This document shows positions 55,334-64,000 of a stretch of 64,000 nt of DNA, piece after piece (within the stretch, counting starts at the first letter, position 1; each line of letters starts with the position of its first letter). The notes under the pieces were generated by a model. It was given only the letters and a program-made list of their open reading frames with translations. It ran no database searches and was not told the DNA's origin. This DNA comes from Pseudomonas gingeri (GTDB taxonomy: Bacteria > Pseudomonadota > Gammaproteobacteria > Pseudomonadales > Pseudomonadaceae). Both the position numbers and the translations under genes were made by a program. Where the stretch lies: assembly GCF_013385635.1 (NCBI RefSeq), contig NZ_JACAPR010000028.1:192250-256249 (forward strand), in the 5' to 3' direction.

Positions 55334-56857
55334 ATGAAGCATGCTGAAGTTCTGATCGTGGGCGCCGGTCCCACCGGTCTGGTCCTGGCGCTCTGGCTGA
55401 GCAGACAGGGAATTGCCGTGCGGATCATCGACAAGACCGCCGAACCGGGCACCACCTCCCGCGCCCTGGCCGTGCAGGCCCGCACCCTTGAGCTGTATCG
55501 CCAACTGGATCTCAGCGATGCCGTGGTCGGACACGGCCACAAGGTGCCGGCCGTGAATTTCTGGGTCAAGGGCGAACAGGCCGCCCGCCTGTCGCTGGCC
55601 GACATCGGCCAGGGCCTGACACCCTACGCGTTCATGGAAATTTTTCCCCAGGACCAGCACGAACAACTGTTGGTCGAAAGGCTCCAAGCCCTCGGCGTAA
55701 CGGTCGAGCGCAGCACCGAACTGCTGGGTTTCGCCGATATCGGTAATGGCGTCAGCGCCCAGTTGCACCGTGCCGATGGCAGCGAGGAAAGTCTGCAAGT
55801 GGCCTACCTGGCCGGTTGCGACGGTGCCCGCTCGACCGTGCGCAAGGCCCTCGATATCGGCTACCCCGGCGGGACCTACCAGCAGATTTTCTATGTCGCC
55901 GATGTCCAGGCCTCGGGCCCGGCGATCAATGGCGAACTGCATGTGGACCTGGATGACGCGGACTTCCTCGCGGTCTTTCCCCTCGCCGGGACGGGTCGGG
56001 CCCGGCTGATCGGGACGGTGCGCGACGAACGGGCCGAGGCGTCCCATACCCTGCAATTCGAAGATGTCAGCTCGCGGGCCATCGAGCATATGCGCCTTGA
56101 GGTCGAACAGGTGAACTGGTTCTCCAGCTATCGGGTGCATCACCGGGTGGCCGACAGCTTCCGTTCCGGGCGGGTGTTCCTCCTTGGCGATGCCGCCCAT
56201 GTACACAGCCCGGCCGGCGGCCAGGGCATGAATACCGGGATCGGCGATGCGATCAACCTGGCCTGGAAACTCGCGGCGGTCTTGCGCAACAAGGCCGAGG
56301 CAAGCCTGCTCGGCACCTACGAGGCCGAGCGCATCGGCTTTGCCCGACGCCTGGTCGCCACCACCGACCGCGCCTTCAGCTTTGCCACCGCCGATGGCTG
56401 GATCGCCAATCTGGTGCGCACGCGCCTGGCGCCCCTGGTGGTGTCGCGGGTGGCGTCGCTGGAGATGGCCCGCGAATTCCTCTTTCGCACGGTGTCGCAG
56501 ATCACCTTGAACTACCGTGGCATGCCCTTGAGCATGGGCATCGCCGGCGAGATCCAGGGTGGCGACCGCCTGCCCTGGGCAGCGGATGCCGAGGACGACA
56601 ACTTTGCTTCCCTGGTGTATATCGGCTGGCAGGTGCATGTGTACGGCAGCGCCGGCAGTGCGCTGACCCGCTGGTGCGAAGAACGACTGATGCCCCTGCA
56701 CGTCTTCGAATGGCGGCCCGTCCATGAAGGCGCCGGGCTGGTGCGCAACGCCGTCTATCTGCTACGGCCGGACAGCTATATCGCCCTCGCCGAGCCACTG
56801 GGCAGCCCGGGCGGGATCGAGCGCTACTTCGAGGAACGCGGGATCCGCTACCCCTGA
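55334..56857 (+). CDS. FAD-dependent aromatic-ring-type monooxygenase (PHBH fold)
   Basis: A 507-residue class A flavoprotein hydroxylase. EVLIVGAGPTGLVLALWLSR is the FAD loop, and CDGARSTVRKAL is the second cofactor motif. RVFLLGDAAHVHSPAGGQGM followed by NTGIGDAINLAWKL is the DG/GD block. The C-terminal 120 residues form a thioredoxin-like tail without a CxxC, as in MhpA/PgaE-type enzymes. It would hydroxylate a phenolic substrate with NAD(P)H. It ends one base before the convergent RraA-like gene. Confidence 0.9.
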   Translation: MKHAEVLIVGAGPTGLVLALWLSRQGIAVRIIDKTAEPGTTSRALAVQARTLELYRQLDLSDAVVGHGHKVPAVNFWVKGEQAARLSLADIGQGLTPYAFMEIFPQDQHEQLLVERLQALGVTVERSTELLGFADIGNGVSAQLHRADGSEESLQVAYLAGCDGARSTVRKALDIGYPGGTYQQIFYVADVQASGPAINGELHVDLDDADFLAVFPLAGTGRARLIGTVRDERAEASHTLQFEDVSSRAIEHMRLEVEQVNWFSSYRVHHRVADSFRSGRVFLLGDAAHVHSPAGGQGMNTGIGDAINLAWKLAAVLRNKAEASLLGTYEAERIGFARRLVATTDRAFSFATADGWIANLVRTRLAPLVVSRVASLEMAREFLFRTVSQITLNYRGMPLSMGIAGEIQGGDRLPWAADAEDDNFASLVYIGWQVHVYGSAGSALTRWCEERLMPLHVFEWRPVHEGAGLVRNAVYLLRPDSYIALAEPLGSPGGIERYFEERGIRYP

Positions 56858-57490
56858 TCAGGTGCCCTTGGCCACCAGCCTGGCGAGCAATTCCGCGCGG
56901 CGAGAACGATCGGCGCTTTCCTTCGCCAGCAGTTGCGGCAGCAGCTCCCGGGCTTGCCGCGCCGAGAGGATGAACACGCCGTCATCGTCGCCGATGGCGA
57001 TGTCCCCGGGATGCACCAGGACCTCGCCCACCCGGATCGGTTGATTGAGTTCTCCGCCCTGCCCCAGGCTGCGGGTGGTCAGCGCGCTGATACCGCGACT
57101 GAAGATCGGCAGGCCGTGCTCGCGCAACGCCGCGACATCCGTCACGGAACCTGCCACCACCACCCCGGCCAGCCCCTTGATCAGCCCCGCCAGGGTGCGC
57201 AGCTCGCCCCAGCAGGCACAGTCGGCATCGCCGACGCACTCGATCACCAGCACATCGTCCGGCTCGCTGCACAGCAAGGCATCGCGCAGGATGCTGCCAT
57301 CGGGGGTGAATACCTTGACCGTCAGCACATTGCCGACCATCCGGATGCCTTCGAACAACGGCCTGACACCGCGCAGGTAGCCGGCTTCGACCAGGTGCCC
57401 GGCGGTGGAGGACGCAATGCCCCGGAGTTGTTCGAGCAGCGCGGCGTCGGCCTGTTGTCGGCGCGGAGCGATCCGTGGGTTCAGCGACAT
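56858..57490 (-). CDS. RraA-like family protein
   Basis: A 210-residue RraA/HMG-aldolase-like protein. The family's active-site region is GNVLTVKV, then DVLVIECVGDADCACWGELRT and AGVVVAGSVTDV. Members are either inhibitors of RNase E or metal-dependent aldolases/decarboxylases for 4-carboxy-4-hydroxy-2-oxoadipate-type acids. The usual G-x20-R-D pattern is altered here (SVTD in place of RD), so activity is uncertain. It is the last gene of the siderophore operon and overlaps the reductase gene by 10 bases. A role in processing citrate-like siderophore parts is conceivable. Confidence 0.82.
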   Translation of the reverse strand: MSLNPRIAPRRQQADAALLEQLRGIASSTAGHLVEAGYLRGVRPLFEGIRMVGNVLTVKVFTPDGSILRDALLCSEPDDVLVIECVGDADCACWGELRTLAGLIKGLAGVVVAGSVTDVAALREHGLPIFSRGISALTTRSLGQGGELNQPIRVGEVLVHPGDIAIGDDDGVFILSARQARELLPQLLAKESADRSRRAELLARLVAKGT

Positions 57491-58275
57491 TTTTTCGGCC
57501 TCAACAAGGGACAGGTGGAGCAGTATTCGACCGGGTTGCTGGCCTCATAGTAGAAACAGCAGGTGCGGCGGAAACGGATGCTTTTGCCCTCGGTGTTTTT
57601 CCCCTCGGGAGCAAGCACCGTGGGCGACCGGCGAAAATGCCGCAGCGGGTTGTAGTCCAGGCCGAACAGCGCCGGCTCGGCGTCGTTCAGCAGCCAGTGG
57701 AAATCTGCTTCATGGCGCTGGCGAACCCGTGGATCGTCGATCTTGACCATACGTTTTTCATACAGCGAATACACGCGTACGGCGGTGTTTTCCCAGAGGA
57801 TCCGCCGGGAAATGCCGCTGACCTGGTAGAAGGTCCGCCACAACGGCTGGAGCAAGCCGGCGAACAGGCTGCCGACAATCGACTCGCGCCAGGCCTCGCG
57901 CGCTCCCGGCGCATAAGTGACGAGCGAGAGATCGTTCAGCGGCATCGACGAAGTCCAGAGCCCATCATCGTGCCCGTATTCGACCAGGCAATTGTCCGGC
58001 GACAGCGACAGGCCCTTGTCATAGACCGACAGGGCGTACAGGCAGGCGCCGGTACTGAGGAAGGAGAACCGCTTGGCCAGCAGCGAAGCGGTGATTGCCA
58101 GCGTCGGTGAGCCGATCACCGGCCCCAGTGCCCGCAACAGACGCTCGCAGGTCTCGGGATCGAGCAATGCCCGCGCCGTCAGCGAACGTGGATCGCGCTG
58201 TTCCGCCGACCTGAGCCGCAACGCCCCGGACAGCAGCGCCCACTCTTCCTCGGTGAAGACCGCCGGCCCTGTCAT
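57481..58275 (-). CDS. FhuF-like siderophore-iron reductase
   Basis: A 264-residue ferric-siderophore reductase. The C-terminal [2Fe-2S] motif is visible as TCCFYYEASNPVEYCSTCP, that is CC-x11-C-x2-C (the E. coli FhuF spacing is x10). The N-terminal part matches the IucA/FhuF fold region. It would reduce the imported ferric complex in the cytoplasm and free the iron. The start overlaps the stop of the ATPase gene by four bases, which fits its role directly after import. Confidence 0.88.
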   Translation of the reverse strand: MTGPAVFTEEEWALLSGALRLRSAEQRDPRSLTARALLDPETCERLLRALGPVIGSPTLAITASLLAKRFSFLSTGACLYALSVYDKGLSLSPDNCLVEYGHDDGLWTSSMPLNDLSLVTYAPGAREAWRESIVGSLFAGLLQPLWRTFYQVSGISRRILWENTAVRVYSLYEKRMVKIDDPRVRQRHEADFHWLLNDAEPALFGLDYNPLRHFRRSPTVLAPEGKNTEGKSIRFRRTCCFYYEASNPVEYCSTCPLLRPKKCR

Positions 58276-59063
58276 TGCGGCAGTTCCCGGCCAAAGGGAA
58301 TGCACAACGGCGTGCCGAAAAACGGATCGCTGATGATCCGGCAGTTGAGATTGAACACCTGCTTGACCAGCGCCTCGCTGAGAATGTCCTCGGGACGGCC
58401 CTGGGCAAACGCCGTGCGCTCGTGCACCGCGACCATATGATCGGCGTAGCGACAGGCCAGGTTGAGGTCGTGCAGCACCATGACAATGGTCTTGCCTTCC
58501 TGGCGGTTGAGGTCGCGCAACAGGTCCAGTACCTCGATCTGGTGCGCCAGGTCGAGAAAGGTCGTCGGCTCGTCCAGCAGCACGATGTCGGTGTCCTGGG
58601 CCAGGGTCATGGCGATCCACGCCCGCTGGCGCTGGCCGCCGGACAAGGCGTCCACCGGCCGTTCGGCCAGCGCCTGCATGCCGGTCTGCTGCAGGGCGCG
58701 CTCGACCATCGCTTCATCCTGCACAGACCACTGCTGCATCCAGTTCTGGTAAGGGTAACGCCCCAGCGCCACCAGTTGCCGCACGCTGATGCCCTCGGGC
58801 GCGCTGGGCATCTGCGGCAGGATCGCCAGCTCGCGCGCCACCGCCGCCGTGGACTTCTGGTGGATGTCCATGCCGTTGAGGATCACCTGGCCCTGCTGCG
58901 GTTTGAGCAGCCGGGCGAAGGACTTGAGCAGGGTACTCTTGCCACAGCCGTTGCTGCCGATCAGTACCGACACCTGGCCTTGGGGCAGTTGCAGGTCGAG
59001 GCCGTCGATAATCACCTGACGCTGGTAGCTCAGGGTCAGGCCCTGGGCCGTAATGGATGCCAT
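58272..59063 (-). CDS. cbrD: Siderophore ABC transporter ATPase (CbrD-like)
   Basis: A 263-residue FecE/FhuC-type ATPase: Walker A GSNGCGKST, signature LSGGQRQRAWIAM, Walker B IVLLDEPTTFLD and the H-loop VLHDLN. The ATG at 59063 has GAGGA seven bases upstream; a TTG two codons earlier is less likely. It powers the two permeases encoded just upstream. Gene order acsB-acsA-SBP-permease-permease-ATPase matches the achromobactin cbrABCD arrangement. Confidence 0.88.
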   Translation of the reverse strand: MASITAQGLTLSYQRQVIIDGLDLQLPQGQVSVLIGSNGCGKSTLLKSFARLLKPQQGQVILNGMDIHQKSTAAVARELAILPQMPSAPEGISVRQLVALGRYPYQNWMQQWSVQDEAMVERALQQTGMQALAERPVDALSGGQRQRAWIAMTLAQDTDIVLLDEPTTFLDLAHQIEVLDLLRDLNRQEGKTIVMVLHDLNLACRYADHMVAVHERTAFAQGRPEDILSEALVKQVFNLNCRIISDPFFGTPLCIPFGRELPQ

Positions 59064-59073
59064 CTGCAATTCC

Positions 59074-60105
59074 TCAGTGCCGCTGATTGATCAAAAGATA
59101 CAGAAAAAACGGTGTGCCCAGCACCGCGACAAATATCCCTGCGGGCAAGTCCAGGGGCAGGAACAGCGTGCGACCGACCAGATCGGCTAGCATCACCAGG
59201 TTGGCGCCGACCAGGGCGGCCATCACTGCCTGCCCGGCAAATCCGGGCGCCACCAGGCGCTTGGCGATATGCGGCGCAATCAGCCCGACAAAGGCAATCG
59301 CCCCACCCCAGGCCACGGCCGCGCCGGCCAGCGCGACGCTGACCAGCAACAGCCCGGCACGCAACCCTTGCACGCGCACACCGATCCCCTGGGCCAGGTC
59401 GTCATCCAGTTGCTGCACCCGCACCTGCCGCGCCAGCCACACCAGCAGCGGCAGGATCGCCAACAGCCACAACGCCAGCGCCCGGGGCTCCGGCCAACTG
59501 GCGCCGTAGACACTGCCCGTCAGCCAGACATAGGCCGACAAGGTCGTGGTCAACGGGCTGAATACCAGCAGGAAGGTGGTCACCGCCGCCAGCAGCGCGG
59601 AAATGCCGACGCCGATCAGCACCAGGCGCAACGGCGAAGTGCCCTGCTTCCAGGCCAACAGGTAGATCGCCAAGGCCGCGAGCCCGGCACCGGCCATGGC
59701 GGCCAACGGCAGGAACCGTGGGCCGAGGGCCATGGAGAAAAACGACAGATAGAACACCGCCGCCGCGCTGGCGCCGCTGGTGATGCCCAACAGGTCCGGC
59801 GAGGCCAGCGGGTTGCGGATGATGCTCTGCAGGATCAAGCCGGACACCGCCAGCGCCGACCCCACCAGCGCCGCCAGGACCAGGCGCGGCATGCGCAGTT
59901 GCTCGACGATAAAGGTCAGGCTGCTGTCCCCCGATCCGGCCAGCACACGCAACACCGTCTGCGGCGACAGGTTGATCTTGCCCACCGCCAACGCCCCCAG
60001 CATGACCAACAGGGTCAACAGCAGCGCCAGGGCCAGGCGTCCCAGAGTGGCAAAGTTGAATTGCCGGGAAAAAGCGCCGCGACGCAACGCCAGGTACTTA
60101 TCCAT
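59074..60105 (-). CDS. cbrC: Siderophore ABC transporter permease (CbrC-like)
   Basis: A 343-residue FecCD-family permease with about ten helices. PRLVLAALVGSALAVSGLIL and NPLASPDLLGITSGA are the hallmark blocks, with WGGAIAFVGLIAPHIAKRLV near the end as the ATPase contact. GTAGAGGTGCACGTT precedes the ATG at 60105. It overlaps the preceding permease gene by 8 bases. It forms the inner-membrane channel together with the CbrB-like subunit. Confidence 0.88.
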   Translation of the reverse strand: MDKYLALRRGAFSRQFNFATLGRLALALLLTLLVMLGALAVGKINLSPQTVLRVLAGSGDSSLTFIVEQLRMPRLVLAALVGSALAVSGLILQSIIRNPLASPDLLGITSGASAAAVFYLSFFSMALGPRFLPLAAMAGAGLAALAIYLLAWKQGTSPLRLVLIGVGISALLAAVTTFLLVFSPLTTTLSAYVWLTGSVYGASWPEPRALALWLLAILPLLVWLARQVRVQQLDDDLAQGIGVRVQGLRAGLLLVSVALAGAAVAWGGAIAFVGLIAPHIAKRLVAPGFAGQAVMAALVGANLVMLADLVGRTLFLPLDLPAGIFVAVLGTPFFLYLLINQRH

Positions 60106-61087
60106 AACGTGCACCTCTACGGGCCAGGGCAATGAAGAATGGCGCGCCGAAAAAAGCAGTCATCACCCCTACCGGCACCTCCTGCGGCAGAATCACCACC
60201 CGGGCCAGGGTATCGGCCAGCAACAACAGCGTGGCCCCGAGCACCGCGCAGCCCGGCAGCAACCAGCGATGATCGATGGACAGGCCCTTGCGCACCATGT
60301 GCGGCACCAGCAGGCCGATAAAACCGATGCTGCCGGCCAGTGCCACCGCACTGCCCGCCAGGCCGATGATCAGCACGCTCATCAGCCAGCGTATCAAGCC
60401 GGTACGCTGTCCCAGTCCAGTGGCGATGGCTTCGCCGGCGTTGAGTACATTGACCTGCCCGGCCAACAACCACGAACCGAGCAAGGCGAACGACACACCG
60501 ATCAACAGCGGCGCGGCCATCGCCAGGTCGCGCTCGGAAAGCGAACCCGCCAGCCAGAACAGCACGGTGTCCAGTCCCTCCTCATTGACCACCAGCAAGG
60601 CCTGGCTGAAGGCGGAAAACAACGCCGTGATCGCCGCGCCCGCCAACACGATGCGCAGCGGGTTGAGACTGCCCTGGCCGCGATTGCCGATCAGCCAGAC
60701 CAGCGCTCCCGCCAGGGCCGCGCCGATAAAGGCACACCACAGCCATTGATTCATCGACGACAGGGCAAACAGCGACGAACCCAGGATAATCGCAAAGGTT
60801 GCCCCGGCATTCACACCGAACAACCCTGGCGACGCCAGCGGGTTGCGCGTCAGTGCCTGCATCAGCGCACCGGCCACCGCCAGGCTCGCGCCCACGGCGA
60901 TGGCCATGAGGGTACGCGTCAGCCGGGTCGTGACGATCAGTTGCTGGCCCGCGCTCAAGGTATCCGGCTGCGTCAGCCCTGCGAACAGTTGCGATGGTTC
61001 GATCCAGGTGGCGCCCGCCGCCAGGCTCAGAACGCAGGACAACAGCATGACCAGCAACGCCAGCATCAGTTTCGACAGACGACTCAT
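60098..61087 (-). CDS. cbrB: Siderophore ABC transporter permease (CbrB-like)
   Basis: A 329-residue FecCD-family permease, partner of the next gene. TRTLMAIAVGASLAVAGALM and QALTRNPLASPGLFGVNAGA match the family, and SIGFIGLLVPHMVRKG is the cytoplasmic ATPase-contact loop. It overlaps the binding protein gene by four bases. Ten hydrophobic segments can be counted. Confidence 0.88.
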   Translation of the reverse strand: MSRLSKLMLALLVMLLSCVLSLAAGATWIEPSQLFAGLTQPDTLSAGQQLIVTTRLTRTLMAIAVGASLAVAGALMQALTRNPLASPGLFGVNAGATFAIILGSSLFALSSMNQWLWCAFIGAALAGALVWLIGNRGQGSLNPLRIVLAGAAITALFSAFSQALLVVNEEGLDTVLFWLAGSLSERDLAMAAPLLIGVSFALLGSWLLAGQVNVLNAGEAIATGLGQRTGLIRWLMSVLIIGLAGSAVALAGSIGFIGLLVPHMVRKGLSIDHRWLLPGCAVLGATLLLLADTLARVVILPQEVPVGVMTAFFGAPFFIALARRGARYG

Positions 61088-61980
61088 GAAGACGCCACCA
61101 CGCGCTCGATGTCGTCGAGCATCAGGTTGGCCCCCAGGATGCCTCCCGAGAAGCTCCAGGCGATGGCATCGACCCGCCAGACCTGCTCCTGCCGGGCCGC
61201 ACGCATCTGCTGCCAGAACGGGTAATGCACCAGGCGCTCATAGTTGCGCTGCACAGAGGGGCTGTCGGCGCGCTGGAAAACGAAAAACAGGTCGGCATCG
61301 ACCACGGGCAAGCTCTCTTTGCTGGTGAGTTTGATATAGGTGCCATGGGCCTGGCGGGCGACCGGGTTCCAGGCGAAGCCCAGTTCGGTGAGCACGGAGC
61401 CGGCGAAACTGCCCGGCAGGTAGCTGCGCACATGATCTTCGCGCACATCCAGCACCGAGACCGTGAGCGGCCAGCGCCCGGCGAACTTCGCCTGCAGTTG
61501 CTCGCGCAGGCGCAGCACCCGCTGCTGCCATTGGCCCAGCAGGCTCGTGGCCTGTTGCTGGCGATGCAACGCGGCGCCCATCATTGCCAGGGTCCGCTTG
61601 AATTCGAAGACTTCTTCGAGCATCACCAGCGTGCCGATCCGCTCCAGCAGTGGCGCGATACGCTGGTGGCGAAAGCGCGACGCGACGATCACGTCCGGCT
61701 TGAGCAGGACGATGTCCTCCAGGCTCGGCTGGGTTTCCAGACCGACATGGGACACCGTCGCCAACGCCGGACGCAAGTAGCGGAAGGTCGGTTTCTCGGT
61801 TGGCGAATCCACCACGCCAACGGGCGTCAGCCCCAGGGCCACGGCGCTGTCGGTCGCGCCCTGGAACAGGGTGATCACCCGCACGCCGTCGGCGCGGGCC
61901 AGCGCAGGCAGGGCCAGCAGACCCAGGGACAGGCGCAGCACCGTGCGCCTGGAAGGTGACAGGAAAGGCTCAGGCTTCAC
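61084..61980 (-). CDS. cbrA: Periplasmic siderophore-binding protein (CbrA-like), Tat-type signal
   Basis: A 298-residue FhuD/FecB-type binding protein. The N-terminus PSRRTVLRLSLGLLALPAL has twin arginines (Arg11-Arg12) and a hydrophobic core, so Tat export is likely, with cleavage near ARA-DGV. Binding-fold strands include LKPDVIVASRF and LGFAWNPVARQAHG. The start is a GTG at 61980 lying inside the end of acsA (11-bp overlap), which ensures coupled translation. It captures the ferric siderophore in the periplasm. Confidence 0.85.
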   Translation of the reverse strand: MKPEPFLSPSRRTVLRLSLGLLALPALARADGVRVITLFQGATDSAVALGLTPVGVVDSPTEKPTFRYLRPALATVSHVGLETQPSLEDIVLLKPDVIVASRFRHQRIAPLLERIGTLVMLEEVFEFKRTLAMMGAALHRQQQATSLLGQWQQRVLRLREQLQAKFAGRWPLTVSVLDVREDHVRSYLPGSFAGSVLTELGFAWNPVARQAHGTYIKLTSKESLPVVDADLFFVFQRADSPSVQRNYERLVHYPFWQQMRAARQEQVWRVDAIAWSFSGGILGANLMLDDIERVVASS

Positions 61981-63838
61981 GGCGCAACCTGTGGAACGGG
62001 TTGACCACTTCGCCCTTGCCGAACGGCATGCTGCCCGGCCCGCCGGCCCGCTCGATCATCGGCGTCAGCAACAGTTTCTGCGGCCAGCGCGGCACGTCGA
62101 ACAGGCGGTGCCTGATCATCGCCCGCGCCTCGTCGTCGAAGTCGATGGTGGTGATCAGCTCCTCGAGAACATCGCGCAACACCGTCCACAACGCCGTCAC
62201 CGGCACCGCGTAGACCTGCGCCAGGGTGTCCATGATCGCCCGCACGTTGACCTGGATGCCCAGGGTCTGCAGCCAGAACAGCAGGTCTTCGGGACGCTCG
62301 TGATACAGCGTGTTGGCATGGCCCTTCTTGATCCGGTAGACCGGGTCGGCCATGCCGTTGCGCTCCAGCCAGGGCACGTAGATGCGCAGCGAATCATGGT
62401 CGCGCAGCAACAGGCCCCGGGCCTGGCCGGCCTTCCACACCAGTACCGCGTTCTGCCCGTGCACCTCGCCGAGCATGCCGATGCGGAACATGCGCAGGTT
62501 GATATCGAAGAAGCTGTGGCTCAGCTCGCGGAACAGGCTCAGTACCGAAGCCTGGTTGCGCGGCAACTGGCGATAGTCCATCCACTCGTCGAAGAAATGC
62601 CGGTTGCTGCCGGGCAACGGTGTGCCCAGCGCGGCCATCGGCAGCAGGCGGCAATCGGGGTCGTCGAGCAAGGCCGCCGGGTAGCCGCGCAGCATCGCCG
62701 AGAGGTGCCGTGGCGCTTCGTCGAACAAGGTCGCGTCGGGTGGCATGAAGGCCCACCACTTGCTCTCGTCGCACAGGTACAGCGAGCGCGCCAGGCTGGC
62801 GTCCTTGTCCAGGGCCTGGCGCAACAGCCGCTCGCTCAGGCCACCGTTGATCATCTTCACCGCCGGCAGGTAGCGGGACGCACCGAGGGAATGGATCGCC
62901 ATGGGCAGCTTGAGGTAGTCGGCACTCGGGAAGCATGGCGTCATCGAGCGCAGGGACGAGGTGGCGAACACCGTCGCTGCCTGGAACGCCAGGCGGCGGC
63001 AGTCACCCCTGGCGAATGCAGCGCCCAGTTGCTTTTCCAGCACATGCTCGAACTGCCAGGGATGGACCGGCAGCGCGACGTGGCTGCCGTCGATCCCCAG
63101 CGCCTGCAACTCCTGCTCCAGTTGCGCCTGCAATGGCGCTGGCAACAGATAACGCGATGGCCGGGACTGATCGATATCTCCCACCCCTTCACCGCATTGC
63201 AGCAAGGCCTTGGCCACCGCTACCCAGTTCAGTACCACGGGTTGGGCGAACTCGGCCTGATAACGTCGGTACTCGGCCTCGTCGAGGCCCTGCTTGGCCT
63301 TGGCCAGGGGGTGATACGGGCGGTCGCGCAACGATGCCCACTGCTCCATGGTCCTGAAGAAGGTCGCTCCGTCCTGTGCCATGAGGCCCTGGTCGTCGAC
63401 CTGGTGGTCCAGCGACAGCGCGGTCTGCCAGACGCTGGTGTGCAACACGTCGAGGAACAGCGCCAGGCCCTTTTCGTTGTCCTGGAAACGTGGCGCCATG
63501 CCGGCGAACACACGCTTCATGAAATCCTCGGGCGACAGGCGGGTCCAGGATTCGCCCTGTCGGGCCAGCACCGGCGTGCCCGGGACCTTCTCCCATTGCT
63601 GGGTGATGCCGGGCCGTAGGGCAATACTGATGAAGCGCTGTTCCGGCGCATCGCAGCACCACTCCCAGATGCGCTGCCCGGGGCTGGCGGTATCGAGCAG
63701 CGGCGCCTGCGGATGGGCCAGTTGCCAATGGGCGGTGTCCACCAGGTTCAGCGGCTGATCACCAAAGAAGTCTTCCGCCAGCAGGCAATCGATCAGGTCC
63801 TGCATCACGATATCGGCGGCGAGTGCGGTGAAGTTCAT
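61970..63838 (-). CDS. acsA: NIS siderophore synthetase (AcsA-like)
   Basis: A 622-residue IucA/IucC-family NRPS-independent siderophore synthetase, which condenses a carboxylate (citrate or 2-oxoglutarate derivative) with an amine or alcohol using ATP. Family marks are RDRPYHPLAKAKQG (171-184), HPWQ (259-262), ATP-site TSSLRS (293-298), KLPMAIHSLGASRYL (310-324), and later GEVHGQNAVLVW and RDHDSLRIY. Gene order with an AcsB-type aldolase upstream and a cbrABCD-type transporter downstream points to achromobactin assembly. The enzyme probably does the last condensation. Confidence 0.85.
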   Translation of the reverse strand: MNFTALAADIVMQDLIDCLLAEDFFGDQPLNLVDTAHWQLAHPQAPLLDTASPGQRIWEWCCDAPEQRFISIALRPGITQQWEKVPGTPVLARQGESWTRLSPEDFMKRVFAGMAPRFQDNEKGLALFLDVLHTSVWQTALSLDHQVDDQGLMAQDGATFFRTMEQWASLRDRPYHPLAKAKQGLDEAEYRRYQAEFAQPVVLNWVAVAKALLQCGEGVGDIDQSRPSRYLLPAPLQAQLEQELQALGIDGSHVALPVHPWQFEHVLEKQLGAAFARGDCRRLAFQAATVFATSSLRSMTPCFPSADYLKLPMAIHSLGASRYLPAVKMINGGLSERLLRQALDKDASLARSLYLCDESKWWAFMPPDATLFDEAPRHLSAMLRGYPAALLDDPDCRLLPMAALGTPLPGSNRHFFDEWMDYRQLPRNQASVLSLFRELSHSFFDINLRMFRIGMLGEVHGQNAVLVWKAGQARGLLLRDHDSLRIYVPWLERNGMADPVYRIKKGHANTLYHERPEDLLFWLQTLGIQVNVRAIMDTLAQVYAVPVTALWTVLRDVLEELITTIDFDDEARAMIRHRLFDVPRWPQKLLLTPMIERAGGPGSMPFGKGEVVNPFHRLRREA

Positions 63839-63842
63839 CGGG

Positions 63843-64000
63843 TTATTTTCCTTCTGAAGAAACAGTGGTCAGGCGAGACTGCAAGGCGCGAAAGGCAATG
63901 CCGCGTTCGTCGCCCAGGACAAAGGCGTTGACCCCGCGTGCGCGCCAGCGGGCCGCGTCGCCGGGTTGCCGTGGAATGGTGCAATACGCCACCCCGGCGG
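63843..64000 (-). CDS. acsB: HpcH/HpaI aldolase-like protein, C-terminal part (AcsB-like)
   Basis: Only the last 52 codons are in the window. The visible end reads VAYCTIPRQPGDAARWRARG then VNAFVLGDERGIAFRALQSR and a short tail ending at TAA 63843-63845. VNAFVLGDERGI with a following helix is the usual end of HpcH/HpaI aldolase/citrate-lyase-like proteins. In achromobactin loci such an AcsB gene lies directly before acsA, as here, with a 4-bp gap between its stop and the acsA start. The protein start is beyond the window edge. Confidence 0.7.
   Translation of the reverse strand, partial: AGVAYCTIPRQPGDAARWRARGVNAFVLGDERGIAFRALQSRLTTVSSEGK

Overview
The window is a 64 kb piece of high-GC chromosome from a fluorescent-type Pseudomonas. 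The evidence is a set of Pseudomonas families: DUF1652 and DUF3077 proteins, an SfnR-type sigma-54 activator, a Tat-exported aminotransferase resembling the pyoverdine-tailoring enzymes, an achromobactin-type siderophore locus, and many REP-like palindromes. No rRNA, tRNA or CRISPR array was seen.

Layout. (1) 1-9.9 kb: core and catabolic genes. These include an ABM-fold monooxygenase, small conserved proteins, an alpha/beta hydrolase, a divergent LysR/SDR pair, a HAD phosphatase, a stand-alone aroA, the scar of a second LysR/SDR pair, an aldo/keto reductase with a divergent LysR gene, and a START-domain protein. (2) 9.9-13.3 kb: a two-gene Septu-like cassette with an HNH nuclease and an ATPase. 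The ATPase carries its own HNH-like domain that has lost the catalytic histidine. (3) 13.8-22.6 kb: folD-ogt, DUF1652, a Tat-exported PLP aminotransferase, a LysE exporter, a GapN-like dehydrogenase, a diguanylate cyclase and a PatB/MalY C-S lyase. (4) 22.8-26.7 kb: a four-gene operon with a LuxI/GNAT-like acyltransferase, an NTF2-fold protein, a haem-oxygenase-like diiron oxidase and an acyl-CoA synthetase. It looks like an unassigned small-molecule pathway. (5) 26.9-29.0 kb: a HIT protein, a small protein and a hydrolase.

(6) 29.1-48.1 kb: an organosulfur-scavenging region. An oligopeptide-type ABC transporter, a TPR protein, a NylC/DmpA-like peptidase and a TonB receptor followed by five luciferase-like monooxygenases are each preceded by a near-perfect -24/-12 promoter. 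The likely activator is the receiver-less SfnR-type protein encoded at the end of the region with a molbindin-like TOBE protein. Together the genes suggest uptake of a sulfur-containing compound, hydrolysis, and flavin-dependent desulfonation under sulfate limitation.

(7) 48.3-54.6 kb: an accessory island with lower-GC stretches, repeats and gene debris. It encodes a MACPF pore-forming protein with a small downstream partner, a propeller-like protein, a DUF3077 protein, an Abi/HEPN protein (plus a decayed copy), and a protein with the Cys-His-Gln spacing of the Cif family of Nedd8/ubiquitin deamidase effectors. (8) 54.7-64 kb: a GFA-family protein and an FAD monooxygenase, then a minus-strand operon reading acsB (partial), acsA, cbrA, cbrB, cbrC, cbrD, a FhuF-like reductase and an RraA-like protein. 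This is the synthesis and uptake machinery of an achromobactin-type carboxylate siderophore.

The strongest candidates for undescribed biology are the Cif-like effector in a Pseudomonas island, the pseudo-HNH/ATPase plus HNH defence cassette, and the acyltransferase/diiron-oxidase operon. Family names come from reading motifs and gene order, not from database searches.
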